From: Clonostachys chloroleuca
Lineage: Eukaryota > Ascomycota > Sordariomycetes > Hypocreales > Bionectriaceae
DNA length: 64,000 nt
Reading direction: 5' to 3'
Assembly: GCA_037952775.1 (NCBI GenBank)
Contig: JBANAY010000003.1
Coordinates: 1,364,001-1,428,000, forward strand
A program made the position numbers and the translations under genes. Positions 33,809 to 45,944 of the stretch are shown piece after piece. Each line of letters starts with the position of its first letter. The first letter of the stretch is position 1. The notes under the pieces were generated by a model. It did not search any database. It saw nothing but the letters and a program-made list of their open reading frames with translations, and had not been told where the DNA came from.

Positions 33809-34990
33809 AGAAGAATCATTCTGGGTTGATAGCCCTCCATTTTGAATCTACAACCACGATACAATATCAGGCGGAGGCTCGGTAAATCAGGGATTGGCCG
33901 CAGCTGCGCCCTTGGGCTGGAGTTGACCGAAGGAGAGAGACGAACGACTAGGATCGTTCCCCTACTTTCCTGGCAACAGCCTATCACGACATGCACATAG
34001 AGAGACCAAGTAAATAGAGCCTAGAGCAACCATCTTCTAGTATGCTTCCAGGGGCAGAACGACACGACATCAAAAGCAGCATTGGCAGTGGTCACGCGAC
34101 AGCAAATCATGGAGGACGGGCGTTCCACGCTGCGTCAGGCCAATCGGTCACGGTGACGAGGGGCATAGCGTATTGTTTATTGCCTACCCTCTCCTCACCT
34201 TCTTTTTTTTCCTGGCTGGCCGCTTGTCCACAATTAGGAGTTTTTAATTTTTCTCACCGCGGAGGACGCATTTCACGAGTATATATATATTGCATAAATT
34301 GTCACGACCTGCCTAGCACCTATTTAATACAATGAATATCAAGCTTCTACAATTGCCATGATTGACATAGACGGAACGACACACCGAGTAATGAGCTGCC
34401 TGCCCATCTCGATGTCTCCAGCACTAACGTTGGTGTGCCTGCCTACGGATGATCGACTGCCACCAAGTGTCGTGAGACAATTACGCGGCAATGTAGCCGC
34501 TAAGGCCACTGAGCACGAATCTACATCCCCGCAGGTCTCAACTTATTCTCGGCTCATTGATTAGGGGTCGTATCTGGTTGGAGGTCAACGACTAGTGCAG
34601 GACCGTGCTGAGACATCGACCATGTTTTCTTGGTCGAGGGAGCGCCCCCTTTGCCGAAGTTCAGCTGCTCCGGCTGTTAGATTAGGGGCTCGGAAGCTGA
34701 ACAAGCTCTTCAGCTACTTAATCTCGAGGATGGGCTTCATTGACCATTCCCCCAGCTTCTCATGGGAAAGCAGTGACGCGGAGGTGTATCCGAGCGGAGT
34801 TTGACTTCAATAAACATGCGGTTTGATTTTGGATTTCTAGGTCAGTATATCCTGATTGTGGCCCGTCTCCCCAAAATATGGCCCGGATTTGCCCTCTTCT
34901 TCGTCTAGAGAATGACTCACTCACTCTGCTCTACACGCTGAAGCAATACCGAGGCAGAAACATATCGCTAACATCCAACCTACAGGCAAA
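33809..34990. other. Intergenic stretch of about 1.2 kb
   Basis: Holds the desaturase 3' region and an AT-rich zone near 34240-34330. No gene supported. Confidence 0.5.
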
Positions 34991-35701
34991 ATGCCCGGCC
35001 TCTGCCTCCCAGCCCGGACCCGGCACGCCAAACGGAGAGAGTCGGCCCCCCCGCCCGCATACCAGCCCATCGAGGGCACGGAACCCCCGACGACGACGAC
35101 GGACAAGCTGCGCCGGCTCTCCCACGACTTCAGCACGCTGACGATGCGGAGGAGGAGGGGCAAGCCCAAGGAGGACGAGATCCCCAAGCCGCCGCCACGG
35201 CGCGAGGAGCAGCCCCCACCACCGGGTTCGGACGTCACGTCCCTCATCCTCATGGACATCGCGCCGCGGGAAGCCGCGCCCGAGTACTACAGGGGGGAGT
35301 GGCTCGCGTGCCTCGAATTCACGACGCGGGACCTGCCGCGGCTGATGGCGGAGGGCTTCTTCTGGGACGAGGGCAGCGTCGTGCCGGAGGGAGGGGGCCA
35401 GGAGCTGCGACAATATGAGCAGCAATTTGGATTTCGGCACGCGCGGGTGTTCAGGTGTAAGAGTGGAGGGGATGGTCCGGAGTGGACGGGGACGATACGG
35501 GTGTCGGCGAGGGAGCTTAGGGTGTTGACCGAGTTTGAGATTGGGATGCTGAGCGTGGATTTGGTGTTTAGGATGGAGGCGACTTGCGGTACGGGTGAGA
35601 GGAGGCAGAAGGTGTATCAGTATAGCGCGCAGGAGGGAGAGAAGAACTTCAACGCTTGGTATGACGAGGCGGTCTTGAAGGGTTGGTGGCCGTGGCCCTG
35701 A
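34991..35701 (+). CDS. Hypothetical fungal protein, basic disordered N-terminus and folded C-terminal domain
   Basis: Single exon of 236 residues with strongly GC-biased codons. The first 90 residues are rich in Pro, Arg and Thr and look disordered (LPARTRHAKRRESAPPPAYQ). Residues from about 95 form a compact-looking domain: EYYRGEWLACLEFTTRDLPR, FGFRHARVFRCKSG, WTGTIRVSARELRVLTEFEI, ending in EKNFNAWYDEAVLKGWWPW. No signal peptide, membrane helix or catalytic motif is seen. It looks like one of the short conserved hypothetical proteins of ascomycetes, without a family name I recognise. Codon bias and the length of the frame are the main support. Confidence 0.7.
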   Translation: MPGLCLPARTRHAKRRESAPPPAYQPIEGTEPPTTTTDKLRRLSHDFSTLTMRRRRGKPKEDEIPKPPPRREEQPPPPGSDVTSLILMDIAPREAAPEYYRGEWLACLEFTTRDLPRLMAEGFFWDEGSVVPEGGGQELRQYEQQFGFRHARVFRCKSGGDGPEWTGTIRVSARELRVLTEFEIGMLSVDLVFRMEATCGTGERRQKVYQYSAQEGEKNFNAWYDEAVLKGWWPWP

Positions 35702-37137
35702 GCTGTGGTTTCTCGAGGGATGGGAATTCACGGCCTGACACTGACTGGATATGAAGCCTGGGGCACTCTATATGAATCATGAATGAGAAAAGCTCTGTTT
35801 TTTGGTGGTTTGGTTTGGATATGCCTTCACTGTCATCTATGGTGTTGAATATCGGGATACGGATGTTGAGCCAAGTGTCCTTTTTCATGTGATCCAAGGT
35901 GTCGTCTTCTTTCTAAAGAATAGAAGTGCGTTCAAGTTGTATCTAACTCGAGCCTCTAAAACGAAAGTTGCTCTTAATTGCGACTTTCGACTGGCACTGA
36001 CGAGTTTACCGAGGATATACCATCTGTTGGCTTCTTATTGTTCGTGCGCAAGTCCCACGAGACTTAGACTGAAATATTTATCTTAAAGGGAGGATTTGAG
36101 GATGGAAGTTGGATTTAGTTGCTTTCTTTGCTAGAGATATCACAAATGAGTTAAGTAGATGCTTTTTGCTCAGCAATAGGTCGATTACTTATGCGTTTTA
36201 TTGTGTCAATCGCCTATGAAATTGAACAGTGCTTTAAAATAAACTCGCAATAGATTCATTCAAATTGATTGGTAGCTTGTCCTGGTAATAGAACTTGAGA
36301 GAATACAACTCGAGACCGAATGGACCGGCCTCCACTGGATTTGCGCATACTTGTCTATATTCATAACAAAAGACTTCGGGGAGCATGTGAATGTGCTATT
36401 TGTGGTATCCGAACTACTGTTTATGAACGAGTGGTTTATTTTGGGAAAGGTTCCGATGGAGGGGTTCGCTCTGGCGCCAAGCATGAAATGCTGCATGTTT
36501 TGTGTGTGTATCACTGCAAGGTTCTCCCTCTAGGGCGATATGGGGTTAAATGTTGCGAGCAAACATGTCTCAGAGTGAATAACATCTTTTTGTTGAACAT
36601 TACTCGAAATTGAATGTGTGCTTCAATACCAATCACCTATCGAACAAGCGTGATAATGCACTCATCTACATTGCCTCTGGACAACAGCGCGTAAACCATT
36701 GCCTTTTTCGTAGTATAACTCTGTAGCAGATACATAGAGCGGGGTTGGCATCTCGCTAATCGGATGAAGCAAGTAGTGGTATTCTCCGGCAGCTCATGGT
36801 CCGCATCACCCATTTTTGATACTTTCGACCAGGGTCATTCATGCATCGAAGGCTCACCACCTCTTTCATTCGCCAATGAGGGCGAGAGGCTACTGTTTCT
36901 CCGGATAGGTGGGTGCGAAAACCAATCCAAACGCATTATGAAGTGTTTCAAATTGGAGACGCGGAACTACAACACCGAAACCCTGTTTCGTCAGCCTCCG
37001 AAACATCTTGATGCATCACTCATATATTTCGAAAGGTTTCCCAGGCATTTCTACCCTTTACTACTGAGTTGAAGAATTATCAGAGAGAAAAAGAGTGAAC
37101 CAAATCAAGTGTATCACTGACCAAAGCTCATACCAAA
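35702..37137. other. Intergenic stretch of about 1.4 kb
   Basis: A 97-codon cysteine-containing open frame at 36320-36613 was considered but lacks a signal peptide, introns or a recognisable pattern. Nothing else seen. Confidence 0.5.
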
Positions 37138-37954
37138 ATGGTTGCCTCTATCCTCCAGAGCGCTCTCTGGCTGGGCGGCTTCGTTTCGACCGTCATGTCG
37201 CACGGCATGGTCACCAAGTGGACTGCGGACGGAAAATCTCAGCAAGGCTTCATCCTTGACTACTACTATGCCAAAGTAAACGGACAGCCAGTGCCGGACA
37301 TTGCTTCATGGTACACTGAGAACCTGGACAGCGGCTTCGTTGCTCCAGATGCCTATCAGAGCTCGGATATCAACTGCCACAAGAACGCCAGTCCCGGTAC
37401 CCTCTACGCCACTGTTGCTGCTGGTGGCACGTTGACCTTCACCTGGGCACCGGCCCCATGGGTTCACCCGTACGGGCCAATCCTCACATATGTAGCCAAG
37501 TGCAGCGGAGAGTGCACATCAGTTGACAAGTCCACCCTGAAATGGGTCAAGATTGAAGAATCTGGAAGTGAGTCTGACACACCTGAATGATGATCACTAC
37601 TGGGCTTTCATGCTAATCAGTTCTTCTGAAGTCAACTACTCTACCCAGAAGTGGGCATCCCAGGTCTTGATTGACAACGGCAGCGTTTGGACCACCAAGG
37701 TTCCAGCATCGCTCGCGCCTGGAAACTATGTGTTCAGGCATGAGATTATTGCTCTCCACGGCGCCGGTTCGCTGAACGGGGCACAGAACTACCCGCAGTG
37801 TTTCAACGTCAAGGTCACAGGCTCGGGAACAAAGAACCCAAGCGGCGTCGCCGGCACTGCGCTGTACAAATCAACGGATCCCGGGATTTACCTGAACCCC
37901 TACACAACCATTACCAGCTACGCAATGCCCGGCCCAACTCTGTGGACTGGCTGA
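37138..37954 (+). CDS. AA9 lytic polysaccharide monooxygenase
   Basis: Exons 37138-37567 and 37632-37954 (64-bp intron) encode 250 residues. The signal peptide ends ...STVMS so that the mature protein begins with His-Gly (HGMVTKW), the copper-binding histidine-brace residue. The second brace histidine is in [17 protein letters not shown], and the axial tyrosine region is [32 protein letters not shown] and [19 protein letters not shown] are typical AA9 segments. It has no cellulose-binding module. The enzyme cleaves cellulose or related beta-glucans oxidatively outside the cell with copper and an electron donor. The intron lies after EESG, a common AA9 site. Confidence 0.95.
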
Positions 37955-39274
37955 GTATCAGACGCGGCCGGGTGGCTCGGGTCCTTCATGTGAGTTGAAG
38001 CCATAGGCGCCGGGCTTCGATGGAAGTGGCCTGTTTTTGGGTCGTTGTTATTTGGAAATGCATATATTGAGCGTTGCTTGCATGGGTTCGAGAAATATTT
38101 TACATCGATGAATGAGACACGATTGCGCAGCTGAAGACCCATGACTCTCTGAATAATGTTACCTACTTCAGTTTTTGATAAAAACGATCGGAAAAAAGTT
38201 CCACGGCAGAGCACACCCTCCCGTAAGCAGATACAACGCTGGAGGGAAACCTTGTCGAGATCGGCCAAGTCCATACTCCTCGTGCCGGGCCGAGATCCAA
38301 CCCTCAGGCACTCGCTGTTATCCTCCTTCAAACTCTATTGTGGCCATTATTGGCTTGGGGGGTTACACCAGCTGCCTCCCGTACGGTGAATCAAATATTC
38401 GTCCGGACAGGCGCTCTTGGCGTTCAGCCACGCAACGGATGGGGGCGAAGGAAGACGAAGGAGGCCAATGAACATGATTCTGTGCCTTAGAGTCGCATCA
38501 ATCTGTGCCAAGTGTTTGCAGAGAGTAGCATTCCGGTCAGGCCCGTGCCCTGAGATATTAATTTGCCCCTGTCGGCGTCCCTTATATTGGATGAACTATC
38601 CCACGTTACAGTACAACAGTGCCGGGATGTAGCTTATTCTGCCTTTTTTCTAGCCGATAATATCCCCGTATTTGCAACGGTTTTAGGCACTCCTACATGA
38701 ACTAAGGTTGCCAAGGTGCTGTCTGCCCCCCTGTTCCAGCATATACGAGAACAGCCAGGTTGGATTTTCAGCCGGTTCAGGGAACTGGCTTTGGCGTTCT
38801 CTGTCGGCATCACGCCAACATGGAGCGATTGCTGCATATATGGGTGGCAGCGCAGGTCCCTAGGCCCCTTGATTGGCTGGTTAATAGGCTTGAGATGCAT
38901 CTTTTTTCAGCCCGTCCCCCCTCAGGCGTTATCAGGTCCTGTATATCGGTCTGCATACAACAATCCAGAGAGATACTGAGGTTTCTTCACATGTTGTAAT
39001 TTCCAAATCGGGTATAGAGAAAGAGAAGAGGCCCCATGGTCAAGGTCTAGAGCGCGGCTTTCAGAGTTTTTAATTTATCTCTGCATGAAGACTGTCTTGA
39101 TCCATCGCAACACACAGCCTTGGCTAAAGTATAAAGAGCTGCGACGCGAACAATTTGTTGATGGACTTTCTCTTTGCATCACGCACCTTCACACCTGTTT
39201 GTGAAGCCCTATAGTCTCTCTGCTAATTTCTATAATACTCTTAACTATCCTAATTCTTTCTTCAATCTCCCAAC
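37955..39274. other. Intergenic stretch of about 1.3 kb
   Basis: No gene supported. Its right end is the promoter of the WSC-domain gene with a TATA box at 39130-39136. Confidence 0.5.
39130..39136 (+). promoter_or_regulatory. TATA box of WSC-domain gene
   Basis: TATAAAG 139 bp upstream of the ATG, with a CT-rich leader in between. Confidence 0.55.
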
Positions 39275-40427
39275 ATGCAGCGACAGGCTCTTCTGTCCCT
39301 GCTCGCCGGCGCATTGAGCCAGGCATGCGAACTCCCCACCGACCCTATCCCAAACACCATTTCTGATGGGTTCGGGATCCGAGTTCAGAACGCAGATTTC
39401 CCTGCCGTCAATGGCCGGTACTGGAACCTGTTCGAGGCTGGTGGTGGCGACCAGCATTTGTACCTGAGCCCAACCGGCGCCTACGCCTTTGACCTCACCC
39501 TCAATGCTGGAGTGATTTCGAGAGGCATTATCCATGCTGTCATCAACGGAGAGGTGAGTAGTTCAATTGAATGAATGAATCAACCTGAGTTCGTGAGACA
39601 ATGCTAACTCAAGAAAATACAGTATCTGATATCTGACAACACCACCAAGATCTTCATGACCGAACGTGGTGATCCCAGGGCTCTCTTTCAGCCTGTATAT
39701 GGGTGCCATCCTGTCACTGATGAGGTCCAAGTTGAGCTCCAATTTGTCGGCCGTGAGGGTGATGAGGCCGGCGGCAACGTCTGCGTCCGCACCGGAGCGT
39801 TCACCAACAGCTACGAGTTCCGTTACTCGCCCCCGAGAACCCTGGTAAGCTCACCACCCCATCAACAGTTCACCGGCTTCATGCTTACTCGTGATTATAG
39901 CCCACGACCCAAGCAGGCCCTGCATCCCCATTACTCTCGCGGTTGATCGCAGCGAGCCCCCTGCCCAGCCTACCCCAACCCCCACCAGCTCCATCCCTCC
40001 CGGTCCTACCGTCACCCCTGGCCTCTTCGCTGATGTGACCGCCGAGGGCTACGCATTCGTCGGCTGCGCGCCCGAGGAGGGCAACGCCAACGACAACACC
40101 ACTGAGCGCACCCTCCCTGCCTCCCTCTACGCCTCTGACGCTCTCACCAATGAGGTCTGCGTCAACTACTGCAAGTCCCTCGGCTACAAGTACGCTGGCA
40201 GCGAGTACAGCCGGGAGTGCTGGTGTGCCAACTCGTACCTGCCCACTCGCCAGCCCGGAACCACCATCTCCAGCTTGGCCGGCTGCAACATGGCGTGCGG
40301 CGGCGACGCCTCCCAGTACTGTGGTGGCGCTGGCTGGCTGAGCCTGTACTCTGCTTGCGAGGAGGGTGCTGCGTGCACCAACGCCGAGTTCTCGGCTGTG
40401 AGGTCCATGCGCCCCTTCCGTGCTTGA
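39275..40427 (+). CDS. Secreted WSC-domain protein
   Basis: Exon 1 is 39275-39553 and exon 2 39623-39844, both clear. A signal peptide ends near ALSQA. The first 180 residues form an unrecognised beta-rich domain (GIRVQNADFPAVNGRYWNLF, TKIFMTERGDPRALFQPVYG). A Pro/Thr linker then leads to a WSC carbohydrate-binding domain of about 100 residues with eight cysteines: YAFVGCAPEEG, NEVCVNYCKSLGYKYAGSEY, ECWCANSYL, CNMACGGDASQYCGGAG. The second intron is ambiguous. Its obvious acceptor at 39900 gives the wrong frame, whereas a GAG acceptor at 39956 keeps the frame (324 codons). A one-base indel is the alternative. WSC domains bind cell-wall glucans; here there is no membrane helix after the domain, so the protein is probably secreted, not a WSC stress sensor. 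Confidence 0.82.
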
Positions 40428-42249
40428 GATGTGAAGGTGTAATTTGAGGAGGATAGGAGGTTAGGAGGAGAGTGGATTATGTAACTAGGAATAATATTAG
40501 TTATTCAATTCCGCATGCCTGGGTTTATTCTGAGTCGTATCTCAGTGTGACTAGGCTATATGGGATAATAAATTCTTCAAAAGTAATTTGTAGCCTATAT
40601 GTGCGATTTTCCACTATCAAATGGCCCGAGAACTGATCATGTTGTCTGCACAGGAGCATGGAGTTTATAGAACCGGTTCAAGGGACTGAGCACAAAAAGC
40701 TAAGATGATATTTTGTTGATACGTGAGGTTTCTTATGGTGTGTTATTGAAATTGGCACACTTATATGTCTTCTCTTATAGACGAAATCATTCTTCTAACA
40801 GGAGGTTGTCGTTTCTAGCTTAGATTCGTAAGGTACAGTAGACATTCTAGACGAATAGAATTATGACTTTAGACAGCTAACACTTTCAAAGCCATACTGG
40901 AGACTAGAGGGAAAACTCTCATTTATGTTGAATAAATAATGAATCACTTCTACCAATCAAAACGATGACCGGATAAGGAACTTTCACCGAGCTCTCACTC
41001 ATATCGCACCGTCAGTCAGGATAGCATAGATGATGGGTTGAGAAGGAAAGTATCAATATTGCCTATCTCTCTCATATCTGGATTTTGGAACTGATTGGGG
41101 CGATCAAAGGTAAGTAAGACGAGATATTTCTACGTTAGGGGTGGATATAGGTGCTCAGCTGATTTACCATCGTGGTCTATTGGAGTTGATAGAGTCTCTC
41201 TTTTCCTTAAGAAATGCCACGTCAACGCGCCTCAGATACGCAATTTCTACGAACTGAAGAGCTGGGCTATTCCTTTTCTAACTACGCTCACGCTCGGCGT
41301 AGTCATGTAGAATGACCTCAGTATTTTCATTCGGATGTAAGGTTGTAGACTCTGACCCATGAACGGCATCAAACACCAGGTGACCCGTCACTCGTGTGGG
41401 TGTTTCCGCAAGTGAATTGCTAATCAACCTCAGCCCTAGCTTAACTCCAGGCCGCTTCTATGGTTGCGATTGCAACACGTCTGAGCTGAGACTAGATCAG
41501 TTCTATTCTTGTCCACAGGCTGGGGCAACATTGAATCCTGCATAGAGGAAAGGGTGTCAGTGAGAAATACACAGAGCGAACCAACTCGTTGCCTGACGAG
41601 GCAGATCTCTACCCGTCATATTCTCCCCCATGGCCTCATTACAGCCTCATGGTAATTATCGCCACCCCGGATATAATGCTCCGTACGACGCTGTCTTGAT
41701 ACCACATATCCGGCATAACTCAATACCTAGATTGCCTATGCAGAATTGCCCATTGAAAGTTGATTTCTGTTTCAAACACTTAATGTCTCTAGATGTAGAT
41801 AGGAGTTGTTTATTCACCAAGGAAAATAGCTCGCAGAGCTCATCATATTAATCATCCAGCTGTAAGTAGAATTGAGGAGGAGTGCTGACATGCAGAAGCG
41901 CCTGACCATTGATATCCAATTATGAGCGTTCTCAGGGCACCACGCTGGGATCTCATACCATGATAAACCGGTTAAAAGTCCGAATCGAGCAGGTGCCAAG
42001 GTACGCATTGTTTTCTGAGGATGCGGCTCCATATAGACGAATTACTATATAAAATTCTTGATGAGTCCGCTGGTCATTGGAATTGCAATAATGAGCTCTC
42101 TGAGCTATCAAATAAGAACATCCTGGAGCTAAGAGTGTACTTTGTTTTGCTATCAGCTTTGATGCCCTTGCTTTCTTGTTAATGTGACCCCTTGTTCGCC
42201 CCTTTCTGTCATTGTCCTTGCTCGAGCGATTGCTGCCTTCGGCTTCGAC
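40428..42249. other. Gene-poor, AT-leaning stretch of about 1.8 kb
   Basis: No supported gene between the WSC gene and the broken DUF3176 gene. Short open frames show no features. Confidence 0.5.
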
Positions 42250-43436
42250 ATGGCTTTTCAACTTTGGGAGTCTGCGACAGCTTCCATATATAGAGCATAC
42301 ACAAGTTTACGGAAATATGCCCTGAATTGGCGGACAATAGAGCTTGTGGCCATGATTGGGGCCATAGCGACCTACCTGGCCCTGATCTCACACTTGCATT
42401 ACTGGCACGAAAAGCCGACTAAAGAGTGGCCGAAGCAATGGTCTCTTGGGATTTTCAGCACCCTTCAATCGTCCGTTTCTTTATTTGCGACTATGTTAAG
42501 GGCTCTCGTTCTTTTCTTTGTCGCGGCAGCCATAAACCAACTGAGATGGTACTACACGCAGCATTCTACCACCGGCCGGCGTATTGGATTCCTCCAGGCC
42601 CTTGACGATGCCTCTCGAGGTATATTTGGGTCTCTTACGCTATTAATTTCTCGCGACTTTTTGAACTGGTCATCCATAGGGTGCATTATCACCATTGCCG
42701 CGTTTTTGTTAGGACCCCTGACCCAGAATGCCGTTAAACAAGAAACCAGAGCAAAAGATCCGGTGAAAGGGGCACACATCAACGTCGCCAATGTGTACAA
42801 GTCGGTTCACTCGAATGGGAATTAAGATGCGTTGACTGCTCCAGCAAATATTGAGGCAGCCATCGTCAATGGCTGGGGCCATTATGCGACACTTCAATTC
42901 GAGAACGATGATTCTGTGATGGAGAAAGTGTTCCCTACACCTCTCAAATGTCCCGAGAAAAGCAAAGCATCTTGTTCATGGAAGAACATCAACAACCTTG
43001 CCATCGACTATGAGTGCGCAACGCAACTCACTCGACTGCTCGATCTAGACAAAGACTACGAGCTCAACATGACAGCCAGTATGACTAGGCCCGAGAAATC
43101 CACCTTGCCTCAGAGGGAATATCCTCTCATTATCCATGTTCGGGCAACTGGAAGACCGCGAGAGAAAGGCGAGGACTATGTCGAGCATGCGGAGTGTGCG
43201 CTGTACTGGCGGATCCAGAATTTTAAGAAAGCCGTCTACAATGGAACGCTTTGGCAGGAAAACGCGAAATTCCTTCCTGACCTGCCTGTGGAACATGAGG
43301 GCTCGTCAATCAAATGGAATGTCTCATCATCTGTGTTTGAGGTCATGAACAATGCAACACAGGGGCTGAGCACCAGCATGAGCTTGTGGTTTAATAGGAC
43401 CATCCTCAGGAATCCCCACTCCGGAAAGCTAACCTA

Positions 43437-43465
43437 CAGTGGGGAATCAAAAGTTCCGGTCAATT
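43437..43465 (+). repeat. Left terminal inverted repeat of Tc1/mariner element
   Basis: 29 bp matching the reverse complement of 44787-44815 at 25 positions. The four mismatches are contiguous (GAAT against TCGA after CAGTGGG). Confidence 0.9.
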
Positions 43466-44786
43466 CCTCCACACCCGCGCAACAACGCGGTTCGCGCGTT
43501 GCAACCTTCCAACTTGCAACCCTCACAACTCTATCAATTATGCCTCGAATTAGCCAAAAACCACATCATTCGCCTCATAAGCATACAAAGATTATATATC
43601 AATTCCTTTCCAGCGTCTCTGCGAAGGCTATTGCGGCCAAATTTGACCTAACGCCGCGCGCTGTATATAGCATTACCCAGCGCTACAAGCATCAGAAGAG
43701 CGCGAAAAGTAACCCGCATTCAGGGCGGCTACCTCTCCTTAATAAAAGGGCTAAAAGGTATATTTTCCGGCTAATTGAGCAAGATCCTTTCATTAAGAAT
43801 ACAGACCTTTACTCTCAGGCTGGCCTGGGCTGCTCAATTATCATACTAACACGCTTCCTTCGAAAGGAGGGTATCTAACATTTCAAGGTATTACAGCGGT
43901 CTAAATTAACACCCTAAGTAGCCGTAAAAAGGCTCGTATTTACAAGACTTTATATACAGAAGCCTCTCTCGTAGTAGCGGCATGTTATTTGGTCTGACGA
44001 GACCACAGTCGTCAAAGGGGTTAGCGGGCACCACAGCTGGGTCTTCTGCTAATCCGTACATTATCTTCAAACTATAATAACTTTATAACTAATACTCCTA
44101 TAGTTATAGCGATTGGATAAGGATAAATTTCAGCCAAAGGAGAAGGCCTCTGGACTTTTAATGATATTCTGGGCTGCCTTTTGTTAGGTTTATCAGAGCG
44201 TATTAGTACCGCTCCTCGGGGACCCTGAATCTGCTCACGGCGGTATTACTGGATATATTATTTATGACTGTTTAATTAAGAAACTTCTAATAATAGCTGA
44301 GCTAGGAAGGGTATTTATACAAAATAATACTTGTATATATATAGCCCAAATAGTCCAAAATTAGCTGTACCCGTAGGCTGAAGAAAACGGGGTCTTACTG
44401 CTTGACTGGCCTCCTTACAGCCCAGACCTTAACCTAATAGAAAACCTCTGGAAGCTACTCAAGGAACGGATAATTCTTAAGCATCCTGAGTTATTAAGTA
44501 TACCTAAAAACGATAAGACCCTTCAGAGGCTCTGTAAGGCAGCTGTTGAAGCGTAGTATAAGATAGATAGAGAGATCCTAGATCACCTAGTCTCGTCAAT
44601 AACAAACCGGCTTGAAGCTGTTATTACAGCTAACGGCTGTTATACTAAATACTAGATTATATACCCTAGAAAGCCCTGCCTCTTCCCATTCCAATAGTAT
44701 ACTTCTTGTTTCAATTGACCCTTAATTGGCTGTGAAATCCGGCTTCAAAAATCATGTGTTGGACTGATAATATGGCTGTCTGACCA

Positions 44787-44815
44787 AATTGACCGGAACT
44801 TTTGTCGACCCACTG
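44787..44815 (-). repeat. Right terminal inverted repeat of Tc1/mariner element
   Basis: Inverted partner of 43437-43465, sharing CAGTGGG and CAAAAGTTCCGGTCAATT when read on the minus strand. Confidence 0.9.
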
Positions 44816-45374
44816 TATGATAAAATGGCGACCCGGGTTTTTCGCGACAGCTGGAACAAAAAAGCTGATAGGAACCTCAATACTCTCGCTCTCCAAACAA
44901 CGCTCAAGAGCTATGCCAAGAACGTTGCGCTCTACACCTCTGCTGCCATCCGCGCCAAGTCCGACCAAACGGCTCCCGGTCATATTCACAGGAGAGAAGA
45001 AATTTATGTTAGTAAAAAGCTATATCTGATATACCCGCTCGTCGTGCTAGTTTTAAGCATTCTTTTCTTCCTGGTGACGATATACATGACCTGGAACGAC
45101 GAGATCTGGAAGAGCAGTCTTCTCCCATTGCTCTGTCATGGGTTCGCTGACACCTTCCCTGATAAACTCAAGACCATGGCCGAGATGACAGACGAGCCCG
45201 ACGATAAAGCGTTCGAACTGAAGATTGGTGGTGAGAAGGGCTTGAGACTTTGCGAGAAAAGGACAAGTTGAAACTCGGATGCCTGGTATTAAAAGGGGAT
45301 AACAATCAATCATACCACTCGAGCCGTATGGCGCAAACAGAAACAACGAATGATTTAAATCGTTCACCTTAGAA

Positions 45375-45520
45375 AGCAAGGAGGATAGACTTTCATGTAC
45401 ATGATCTCAATCAATCAATCTGCTAGTAAATGCTATGCTAGGTACCTTCAATATCTCTTTCCAAACCCAGAATTCTGCACCACTGGGATTTATTTTCTTT
45501 AGTCATAACTAAACGTACCT
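45375..45520 (+). repeat. Dispersed diverged repeat, copy 1
   Basis: About 145 bp resembling 48436-48577. Shared blocks include AGGAGGAT-GACTT, ATGATCT, CTTTCC-AACCC-GAATT, GCACC and TTTATTTTCTTTAG. It lies just after the DUF3176 gene. It may be a shared 3' end or a remnant of a duplicated or mobile unit. Confidence 0.7.
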
Positions 45521-45944
45521 ATAATCACGCGCCAGAAAACACAGAGAGCTTTCCAATAAATCAGAAGTGGAACCGAACAGTTCTATAAGTGAATTGTGCA
45601 ATGATTCGTTAGTGAACTGGACTGACAATTTTTGGCCGAATCAGGGTCTAGATCATGCGCTCTTAAGCTCACTACCTCGAAAGTTGCCAACTCGACTTGG
45701 TTCGTTACAAAATCATAATGAAGTTCAAGCTTGGTCGATATCGAGTCCAATTGCTGATTATATTCCTACTAGCGAGGCTATCTAGTACACTCGCGTAACT
45801 CGCGTACAACCAGGTGATTTGACTCTGGACTCTGTATAACAATGGTACGGGGGATAGATATAGGCCGTCAGCTCCCAGATTGGTATATCCGACAAGGAAT
45901 ACTCTTTTCCCCCGCCGGTGGATTGATCCCCTTTCAAGCATTAT

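Larger units (their letters stand above)
43437..44815 (+). mobile_element. Tc1/mariner (impala-like) DNA transposon, 1379 bp
   Basis: The ends are CAGTGGG... and ...CCCACTG, with a TA duplication (43435-43436 and 44816-44817). The transposase N-terminus is open from 43539 to 43878 (MPRISQKPHHSPHKH..., helix-turn-helix SAKAIAAKFDLTPRAVYSIT). Beyond it the frame is degenerate, but WSDETTVV near 43990 and DWPPYSPDLNLIENLWKLL near 44402-44460 identify the DDE domain. Multiple stop codons make it inactive. The terminal sequence and size fit the impala group of ascomycete Tc1 elements. Confidence 0.92.
42250..45271 (+). pseudogene. DUF3176 membrane-protein gene, broken by a stop codon and a transposon
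   Basis: The frame opens with MAFQLWESATASIYRAYTSL and contains DUF3176 landmarks: WPKQWSLGIFSTLQSSVSLF, INQLRWYYTQHSTTGRRIGF, ALDDASRGIFGSLTLL and, in the last third, a membrane helix (LYLIYPLVVLVLSILFFLVT) followed by WKSSLLPLLCHGF. A TAA at 42823-42825 interrupts the frame; CAA to TAA is the change expected from C-to-T mutation. The gene is then split between 43436 and 44816 by a Tc1/mariner element flanked by a TA duplication. Removing the element plus one TA copy joins GKLTY to DKMATRVF in one continuous frame, strong evidence for insertion into a once-coding gene. The C-terminal part stays open to 45271. DUF3176 proteins are multi-pass membrane proteins of unknown role. Confidence 0.85.

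Noticed and set aside
36320..36613. Cysteine-containing 97-codon open frame as a candidate small effector
   Set aside because: It has no signal peptide, the cysteine spacing matches no fold I know, and the flanks are non-coding in character.
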